A DNA stretch of 64,000 nucleotides from NCBI GenBank assembly GCA_030272585.1, contig BSYQ01000002.1, positions 5,022,001 to 5,086,000 on the forward strand, read 5' to 3'. The DNA comes from Bryopsis sp. KO-2023 (lineage: Eukaryota; Chlorophyta; Ulvophyceae; Bryopsidales; Bryopsidaceae). The notes under the pieces are model-generated. The model did no database searches, was not told the origin of the DNA, and saw nothing but the letters and a program-made list of their open reading frames with translations. This document shows positions 56,531 through 64,000 of the stretch, one piece after another. Within the stretch, counting starts at the first letter, position 1. Every line of letters starts with the position of its first letter. The position numbers were made by a program, and so were the translations under genes.

Positions 56531-56856
56531 AGTTGGTGGAGGAAAACAGCAGGGGTGACTGAGTTAAGAGGTAAGGTAATATCTTGGAAACCTTGAATTT
56601 TGTTGAGTTGTGCAACAACAGCAGAACTCAGGGTGCTAAGCTGGAAAGTGGTATCGAAAAATGCAGCAGCAAGCGATCTAGAGATAAAATAGGGGGAGAC
56701 AATACAAGGAACTGCGAAAAGGGCGGGAGTGTTTGAGGGAGTCAATGAATTTGCAAACATTTCAGATACCCTTAGTTTATTGTTTGATTTGAAAGTGCTT
56801 CGATATAGTTTGGGGTCCACACTTGATGTTGCGGTTGAAATCGTTGAACTGCTCAT
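56485..56856 (-). CDS. Unrecognised 123-residue Ser/Thr-rich ORF
   Basis: ATG at 56856 opens an uninterrupted minus frame. The start is Ser/Thr-rich (SSSTISTATSSVD), the middle hydrophobic (ALFAVPCIVSPYFI, LAAAFFDTTFQLSTLSSAVV). No transmembrane helix is certain and no family is recognised. Its last 45 bp overlap the end of the plus-strand fragment. Could be a small gene, a viral-like capsid fragment or chance. Confidence 0.3.
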   Translation of the reverse strand: MSSSTISTATSSVDPKLYRSTFKSNNKLRVSEMFANSLTPSNTPALFAVPCIVSPYFISRSLAAAFFDTTFQLSTLSSAVVAQLNKIQGFQDITLPLNSVTPAVFLHQLFMYRIKTLVSFRTF

Positions 56857-57039
56857 GGTACCTCCACAGATGACTCTAGTCTTTTGTGTCTGAAGAACAA
56901 GCTCGGATCCTAAGTCCTAACTTCGACACATTATTCGGTACCTTAGTGTTCTTCACTCAACCCGACAATATTTTTGACTATCATTGATAAAGCTATCATG
57001 AAATACATAAAGATTTGGAGAAGTTCACAAGGGAGCCAA

Positions 57040-57330
57040 AAGATGTTACCAATAATTTTTAATGATGATATTCTGTTGCTCTGCACTATTTACGGGTAGA
57101 CACTCTACTTTGGAAATCATTAGGGCATCTATCTCGAAAGAGCTTGTCAACAATTTTTTTTTGATGGTATTATTCGCGAAAGTCTTAGGTGGATTCTCAA
57201 CACAACCAAATCAGCCCCGACGGAACTTTCATAACATTGGGGGAAAACTCACTCCTAATGCAGCCATACTTTGGGAAGGTTCAAGGGGGGATAATTGCTC
57301 AAAAACAAGATGAGTATCAGAGCTACTTCT
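57040..57330 (+). pseudogene. L1-like reverse transcriptase fragment (YADD region)
   Basis: The plus strand reads IIFNDDILLLCTIYG (family: HLLFADDxLLF, catalytic Asp pair kept), a stop, and about 35 codons later LNTTKSAPTELS (family: SGxxINxxKSxxxFS), at the spacing of L1-type LINEs. Upstream WRSSQGSQK resembles the approach to this motif. Stops and probable frameshifts are present. The remaining RT motifs were not found, so this is a short remnant, on the plus strand and of a different LINE group from that at 25.3 kb. Confidence 0.5.
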
Positions 57331-58909
57331 TCTTTAGCACGTTTACTTTATTGGAAAAGGAGAAAACAAAAGAATTTTGTTGAAAGCTTTGAAAAATCCA
57401 TGCATGAAAAAGAAACTTAAGAGAGCCTGTAGTGTTGTTCCAAGGCTTTTTTGGGGAGTTTTAAGGAGAGTACGGTAGACAAAGCTATTCCGATTAGGTC
57501 GAGAAGAAGTTGAAAAAGCAAAACCAAGTGATAAAAAGGAAATAAGATGCCCTTCTTAAAACGACTCTCAACGAAACGAAGGTTAGAGATAGAAACGCTT
57601 TAACCTTAAAAGAGCCATGCATGAACTTGACCTTCCTGTTAATGATAGTTAACAGCCGTCATGAACGGCCAACATTCTCATGACGGTTAAATTTCTTGTG
57701 TCCAAGAATAATGAATAGCACAACCACTATGATTCGGTTATCTGTTATTGAATTTTTTCTCACATAGACACCATAAGAGCTTGTATCATGTCATGAATTA
57801 ATTTGTCGCTATCGTTCAAACTGAGTTTTCCTACTCAGTTCACGGTATTCACGGTTTGGATTTCGACCTTGATATTATTTTGATACTTACTTCAATGACC
57901 TTAAACATCTTTTTAGAAAACGTACATTTTTTGCATCGGATTAGAGAAGCGCATATAAAAGTCCAAAGTACTTGGGAGGGTGGCGGAGGCTGGAGAGGGT
58001 CCCGATGTCATAAAAAGGAAGATATCAATGAATGCTTAGGTGAAAGAGTTGTTTTCCATGGAGGGGAAGTTGTAGATAAGATAAAATCGTCATTCGGTGC
58101 AGCACCGGGTCTTTAAATTACTTATTGATGATAAGATGTATTAAAAGAGTACAATGACATTGAACGAAAGATCTCAAGGTCAACAAAAAAGATTTTTTTT
58201 GGCTTAAAGATGATGTGGAAAAAAACGATTGTAGTCTTTGGACTCCCTAATGCGGGGGGCACATCCATACGTAAGGTTCTTCGCTATAGAAACAATGATC
58301 ACACCAACGATAGCCACGACAACCAAAGCATTGGACTACTTTACGTAGATGAGGGGACAAGAACAATGAATTGTTTGGACAAAAAGTAGGCGTTGAAGAT
58401 GCAGTCTTGACCCTTGTCATATTCCACATAGAAAAGTCTCAAACCCTATCGTTTGAGATGATTTACGTTTTGTACGAGCAAGCATGGAACGTTCAAACGA
58501 TTTTACTTCTGTTACATAAAACCTCGGGCTAAGCTTCACACCGATCCAAGGGCTTGGACGACGTTCACATTCCTTCTTTGTGTGTGTTGGGGCTACAACA
58601 CCACATATCAAAACATTGATGCGTTGAAACTCGCATATATAAGCTCGGTGTGCAAGTTCCCAACTACCGTACCCCGTTTATTAAAACGACATATCGACAA
58701 CTCTGATGTTTATTCCCCAGCCACATTTTCTAAGATGTGGGATTCTACCACTCAACTCAGTGTTCCGACATGATAGACTACTCGACAGGGCATATGGAAG
58801 CCGAATTATCGACAAAAGTTTCCAAGATAAAGCTTATTCTCAAGCTCTTCCCCCACCAAATAGCTAGTTCATACAACACCACAAAAAAAAAAGGTTTTAG
58901 GCTCGTTCG
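57331..58909. other. No recognised gene
   Basis: Open frames at 57856-58116 (contains GGGGWRGSRC) and 58582-58773 are protein-like but unrecognised. CATGACGGTTAA-like motifs near 57655-57690 form a weak inverted repeat. Confidence 0.4.
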
Positions 58910-59182
58910 TTGTCGATTAAATCGATAGTAAGTCCATTTGTTTCTTTTTTACACTCAGGAGTCCCGCAGAGGTTTTTCTGTACCAAACATGCCACTCATA
59001 AAGGATCTTACAGCCTTTCACGACTATTTCAAAGAATTTCAGCTGTTGGCACGAGAAAGCAAACCACCCAAGTTCATATAACGCAACAAGCGTGCCCAAA
59101 ACAATTTGGTCGTGGGTTTGGTGGTCGTGGTCACAATGGCCGAGCCTATAGCACCAGACCTTACAATGGGGCTCAAAGTTGA
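58910..59182 (+). pseudogene. Arg-Gly-rich, possibly Gag-like fragment
   Basis: The plus frame ends with QFGRGFGGRGHNGRAYSTRP, an Arg/Gly-rich stretch like the RNA-binding tails of Gag proteins; after the stop a similar frame continues TPPHATQD and GTQRGIATGAIDF. No zinc knuckle can be confirmed. The frame has no ATG at its start. May be a remnant of an LTR or DIRS-type gag gene. Confidence 0.25.
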
Positions 59183-61277
59183 ACCCCACTTTGTAAAGAA
59201 TAGTACACACTTCCCACACCTCCTCATGCAACCCAGGACACCAAGTCGGTGCATTTTATGGGCACACAGAGAGGCATTGCTACGGGAGCAATAGATTTCA
59301 TGGGTCTTTACAAAGGTGCCGACTTTACCCCTTAGTGTATAGTAGGTGTTGCTATGGCTACAACCCTTGATCAATGTCGAAGGAGGTAAAAAGAAACTAT
59401 TAAGGAAGGGAGACCCGAAAGCGAGATTAAATGAAAGTAAGACTCGACAAGGTTTGCCGACTTGAGAACCAGACGTCTCGAAGAAGACATGACTTAAAAG
59501 AGTGGTGAAATTCTCAATAGAGAATCGACCTTATGCCATTTTGTAAACAAACAAATTGCGAAATTGTTTTCTTTTCTTAGATTCATATAGAGTCTATTGA
59601 CACTGATAGTGCATGCAAGCCTCAAGCCTCAAGCCTCGTCGTGTAAATATCGTCACCGAGTTTCTAGTGTCTATTAGTCCCACGGAGTTATGAACTACAA
59701 TATAAACTATGATATGAAAAATTCAGCAAACAAACCGATTTACTTGTTTTTTTTTTTTTTTTTTTTTTTACCTACATGACACTGACGCTGAAAGATTTAA
59801 CTGGCGCACACCAATCGATAGAAAACTTTCCACTCAAAGCTCGGTTTGACGTGCTTCAAGTATCTCTTAGTAGTTGAGATTGAGGCCCGTTTGTCGCCGT
59901 TTGTTTCAGCCCTTTTTTTCTTTTTGGAACGATCAAGTGCTAAGTGATGCTACGGCCTGGAGGCATCTTCAACAAAGGTGTTTCCCGATAGTTTTATCTT
60001 CTCGGAGAGTTTATGGATTGTTTCATATTATAATTGGATGGCTTTCGCAATGATCAGCACTTCTTTCAATGTGTTTGTGTTGGTAGTAGGCTCTTACGAT
60101 AATCTATTTGTAAATAATTAAGATAAATAGATAAATAATTCCAATTATTTTTTCCCAGATAACAAGATAAGCTACACAATTATTGACTTGCCCCTTAGCC
60201 CAAAGTAAGAAAGACTCCACGAAAACCAAATAGTTGTTTTTCGACGTGTGTGCAGGGAGTTGCATGTAAATAGTCACTTTGTACTGATAAAAGTCGGTGC
60301 GTTATGGTTTAACATTTCCTAAGCAATGTCATCAAGGTAACTGTCACAGGTAACTGTCACAGCCTGCTGACGGTTATAAATTATAACTTATAATAGTAAC
60401 GATATTGATTCTATTGATTTTGCACTTTTCTTTTGTGAGAAGCCCTAATAGTTTAATAAAGATGGTTTAGGGGAGATGATTCAGGAGACTGGGAGCTTCA
60501 AGCAACATAATACTTTAAAATATACACCAAGAGAAAACAATAATTCCAACGAAAAAATACTCTAAAAGATGCAGGCTTTGCGATTAGCATGCAAAAATCT
60601 ATGGTAATATAATGGGGCAATCCTAACGTATGTGTTATGGGATTTTTTTGGGGGGGGACTCGCTGCCATTATTGATATCTTATCAACGTCACGTTCGATT
60701 CGATAAAAAGACGGTTCCCTAGTAGGACCATACAAACCGGGATCGCTCGTGAATATGTTATGGATTCTTTTAACTACGCTCAGTAACAACGCAAAAAAGT
60801 TAGAAGGCAAGAAGGGCACAGCCGATAGAAAAATATCATCAATATCAATAATCTTCTATGATATTTCTCTATACATGTATTCACCGAGGTCGTCAACGCT
60901 ACAACCAAACGATATAAAATACGATTCTGAAGGGCGTTAATATAAAATATCAGGGGACGTTGACGCTGCCTTTCGAGATGCACCCCACATTCTCGATATA
61001 TCGCTCAAGTTTCAGGCAAGTCTATTTCAAGTAAGGTGGAGACGTTCTAACCAAGTGAGGCAACTATCGTCGAATCCTTTGCTTGTCGACTCTTCTAGCC
61101 CCTATTCTTACTAATATAGATGCTCAAACGCCGTGGAGGCACACATTATCTTAGTCCGACATGCATCACTTGCATTGATGTGCATGGGCTCAGCCTTGGC
61201 TAGTCATTAGAGATTTTTCAAGGCGAAAGTCGACCTTCCAATATTCGTGAACTTTATCCCCAATAAAATAAAACATA
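59183..61277. other. Gene-free AT-rich stretch
   Basis: Contains T23 at 59747-59769 and a tandem GGTAACTGTCACA duplication near 60335-60361. No gene recognised. Confidence 0.5.
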
Positions 61278-61669
61278 CTGTAATACGCAATTCTTTCACA
61301 TTGCTCCAAGACCGCTAGTATTTTTTTTCGCCTACCTTATTTTCGTTTCCAAAGATGGGCACGAAAATAACGCAGGCGCGAAATGCATGTGGTCGACGCA
61401 TGTCATCCCACCGTCACGTCGATGGACGCGACATCAACGGTGCTTGTGCGTTGAATCGATACTTTGGGTTTTCCTGTGCTCGAAGGGTACTTTTGCGTCA
61501 AGTCCACACGCGCCCAGTATATTATGTAGCTACATACTTGCGAACCTGAACAGCCCTTTTTTTTTCGCCTGCTCTAATTTTGTTCCCGCTATTTTTTCGC
61601 CTACCTTATTTTTCGTGCTTTGGTATGCCCGCGAAAATAAGGTACAGCGAAAAGATTCGCGTATTACAG
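61278..61669. mobile_element. TA-flanked miniature element with CGAAAATAAGG-type arrays
   Basis: A 392-bp element beginning CTGTAATACGC and ending GCGTATTACAG (perfect 11-bp inverted ends, similarity continuing imperfectly), flanked by TA (61276-61277 and 61670-61671). Inside, TTTTTCGCCTACCTTATTTT occurs twice fully and once in part, with an inverted copy near the right end. Another inner motif is GCGTC/GACGC. No gene. The TA duplication fits a Tc1/mariner-like or related enzyme. Confidence 0.7.
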
Positions 61670-61780
61670 TAGTAATACACTATACTGACATTGCGTTTGG
61701 CGTCGAAGTGTTACGAGTTGAAGGGGTTGATCATGACTAATAGTTTTCAGGGTCGTAGGGGTGTGGCTATGTAACTCCCC

Positions 61781-61832
61781 GGGTAAAAGAGTGATAAGAA
61801 AAGGGATACAAGGCCTTATCACTCTTTTACCC
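61781..61832. repeat. Perfect 18-bp hairpin
   Basis: GGGTAAAAGAGTGATAAG (61781-61798) faces its exact inverse (61815-61832) across 16 bases. A partial second copy (AGAGTGATA, GTATCACCC) follows within 45 bp, so it may be the core of a small foldback element or a structured RNA. Confidence 0.8.
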
Positions 61833-61979
61833 AAGAGTGATATGGAAGGAAATACAAGTTTGTATCACCCTTTCTTTTTTCCAACGAAAGAAAACAAAAA
61901 AATAGAACCGAAATCTGGGCACTTCATGTTTTTTTTTATTTTCTTGATTATGGGAAATTCATATCATAAAAAATATGTA

Positions 61980-62373
61980 CCGTATTTTCTCAAATAATAA
62001 CCCCGGCTCACTATTTTTTCAATGTGTCTTCAAGGGAGGGGACACAATTGGAGAGTGGGTCACTATCAGAGACGGGGCTTGTATTTTTGTCAATGCACCC
62101 CCGAGGGAGACACTATTGGAACTTTTTTTTTTACATTTTCCACTATTGGAGACAGGGCTTGTATTTTTGTCAATGTACCCCCGGGGGAGATACTATTGGA
62201 ACTTTTTTTTTGACATTTTCCACTATTGGAGACAGGGCTTGTATTCTTTCAACCCCCCCCTCCTCCCCCCGGCGCCCTGCGTCAGTATTGGACAATGCGA
62301 CACCATTAACGAGTTCGTCACTATTAGAGAGTGCAACACTATTAGAGAGTGCGACACTATAGAGAAAATACGG
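61980..62373. mobile_element. TA-flanked miniature element with an 80-bp tandem repeat
   Basis: A 394-bp element with perfect 12-bp inverted ends (CCGTATTTTCTC ... GAGAAAATACGG) flanked by TA (61978-61979 and 62374-62375). The interior has an 80-bp unit repeated about two and a half times (starting 62061, 62141 and 62221; each begins CACTAT and contains GGGCTTGTATTTTTGTCAATG). Near the right end short CACTATTAGAGAGTG units follow. No gene. Confidence 0.75.
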
Positions 62374-62375
62374 TA

Positions 62376-64000
62376 TATACCGCACATACTTCTTTTCTTT
62401 TTTCTACTTTTTTTTTCACGTTGGAAGAGATTCAAGTGCGAGTACCTCTTTTGTTGCGTTTGTCCTCCTCCTCGTTTCGTTTTCAATCCTGGTTTGAGAA
62501 GAAAAACAAAATCAGAAAAAAAAATAATCGAAAGAAGAAAACCCTCTTTTCCCTAAAACAAAGAACCGATTTTTTTTTCTTTTTTCTCCTTTTTTTATTA
62601 CTTCTTTTCCTGAATAGGTAAGGGAAAAAAGAGATAACTAGACAGTTAAACTTATCGGTTCCCTTTTAAAAAAATTAAAACAGAAAAAAAAAAACAAAAA
62701 CGATATCAGTTCCCTCAGGGTGGAAGAAACAAAAACATAAACTGGAAAATTTATCTTTGAAGAAGAGAAAACTGTAGAACTATCTTTCAAATATATAATT
62801 TGTTTTTTCAGTCGAGGGAAAGAGAAGAGAAGAGAAGGGTTTTTTTTGGGTTTTTTTTTTTTTTTACAGACCCAAATCTCCCTAGGCCCCTCCCACATTT
62901 TGTATAGTAAAGAAAATATGTATAGTAAAGAAAATATGGACAAGCTAGTTTGTGTTTCCTCAATGTGGAAAAAAAGATGTCACACTTTCTCACTTTTTTC
63001 TCCATCAGTCATCAACACTGCTCCCATCGCTGTGTTGCCTGAAAAAAAAAGTGAAAAAAACAAGTTCAAGAAGTTCTTTGCTGCCCCCCCCCCCCCCCCC
63101 AAAAAAAAAAAGATATTGGGGAAAAAACAGCCCTCCACAGAAACCCCTTTCTTTCCTCCCCCAAGAAAACTGGAAAAACTGGAGACAAAAAAATTTTAAT
63201 AAAAATAGAAAGAAACAACAGAGCAGCAAAAAAATGGGTCAACTTCTGCCGAACCCTCTCTCCCCCCCCCACCCCCCAAAAAAAAATGAACCAAAATAAA
63301 ATAGAATAAGAGTAATATAAAAATAAAAACGAACAGGGCGAATCCACACCGTCGACTTCCTGTTCTCCATTTTCGTTTTTCGCCGTTCTTCCCTTTTTCG
63401 CTCCGACGCTCTTTCTCTGTGAAAAAAAAAAAAAAAAGAGAAAACAGGATTCAGACATTGAACAAAGAGAAGGGGAAAAAAAGGATGCGCTGCGACCCTC
63501 ATTTTTTCTTCTCAACCCTGTGGCGTTGCGACCAAAAAAAAAGATCTGGGGAGGATGCAGGGAAAGGGGGGGATTCGCATCAAAAGCGTCTGCGCGCGCT
63601 GCCCACCTTCTCGACAAGGGTTTTCGAGAATTTTTTCCTCTCCCCTTTCCTTTTTCCGCCATTCCAGCGACTCACAATATTTCTGAAGCCCCACTCAAGG
63701 CTTAAAAAAAAAAACGTCGGAGTGGAGGGGTTTGTTATGTTTTAAACAGGACCGCGCGCAATCCCATTTTCCCTGTTGAATTCCCTTTTTGAAAAAAAAG
63801 AAAGAAAAGACAACGACTGACCCGCACCCTGAACGCGCGCGCGAGATTTTTCCTCCCTCACCTTTCTTCTTTCATTCTTCTTCTCCATCCCTTTCCTTCG
63901 CCTTTCTCGCAGGCGGCGGCCTCTTTTTCTCCGTCAATTTTTTTTTTTGGGGGGCTGGAGGGGGTGGGGGGATAGACAGGAAAAGGAAAAGGCAGGTTGG
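62376..64000. other. Homopolymer-rich region
   Basis: Dominated by runs of A, T, C and G, including a C18-A11 junction (about 63084-63112), C-A and T-G junctions near 63262-63290 and 63938-63955, and a duplicated GTATAGTAAAGAAAATATG (62900-62938). Long frames here follow from the runs. The last 180 bp are CT-rich and contain CGCGCGCG and a TTTCTCGCAG acceptor-like site; a promoter or 5' leader just beyond the window is possible but unproven. Confidence 0.5.

Noticed and set aside
63066-63662. 198-codon minus-strand frame
   Set aside because: Driven by homopolymer runs; composition is Phe/Gly/Ser runs without domain character.

Overview
This is a transposon-crowded stretch of a eukaryotic nuclear genome. 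The signs are a split direct repeat tyrosine-recombinase retrotransposon, several non-LTR retrotransposon remnants, hAT-like and TA-flanked miniature elements, a Harbinger transposase remnant, and a RING motif that is contiguous only if a 79-nt GC-AG intron is removed. No operons, rRNA, tRNA or CRISPR arrays were seen. I cannot name the species. Retroelements with split direct repeats are known from algae, animals and protists, so the composition fits a protist or alga, but that is inference. Most long open frames are short, fragmentary or overlapping, and I found no intact ordinary host gene.

Layout. 1-8.5 kb: sparse, with a palindrome and several minus-strand coding fragments, the best being a broken coiled-coil gene at 7612-8455. 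9.4-11.4 kb: a graveyard of retroelement pieces (Ty3-like RNase H, LINE reverse transcriptase, possible integrase tail). 11.67-12.23 kb: an hAT-type miniature element with perfect 8-bp target duplications. 12.30-14.75 kb: an unusual LTR-derived insertion carrying the same LTR end at both termini, inverted, with a 5-bp duplication. 15-25 kb: mostly AT-rich with simple repeats. 25.3-26.6 kb: a decayed R2/NeSL-like LINE. 27-34.9 kb: coiled-coil ORFs, a TA-flanked C/G-run element, a Harbinger transposase remnant and a RING fragment. 35-45.8 kb: little recognisable except a LINE C-terminal zinc knuckle. 45.8-46.3 kb: a dead Ty3-like reverse transcriptase.

46.98-55.12 kb is the most informative part. 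A nearly complete Kangaroo/PAT/DIRS-type retrotransposon (47830-52329) is bracketed by two sister hAT-like miniature elements (46983-47394 and 54310-54698), each with its own perfect 8-bp target duplication. A solo LTR (54779-55117) with a 5-bp duplication follows and is related to the LTR at 12.3 kb. In the DIRS-type element, a Gag-like protein with an RG-rich tail, an RT-RNase H polyprotein and a tyrosine recombinase would together copy the RNA into a circle and insert it by site-specific recombination. Its repeats are about 98% alike, so insertion is recent, yet the RT frame has one stop and two offsetting frameshifts.

55.8-64 kb: coiled-coil fragments, an L1-like RT fragment, two TA-flanked miniature elements with internal arrays, a strong hairpin, and a final 1.6 kb dominated by homopolymer runs. 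The theme linking the window is that at least five miniature elements, from apparently unrelated superfamilies, are each built almost wholly from one short motif repeated in opposed orientation between terminal inverted repeats.
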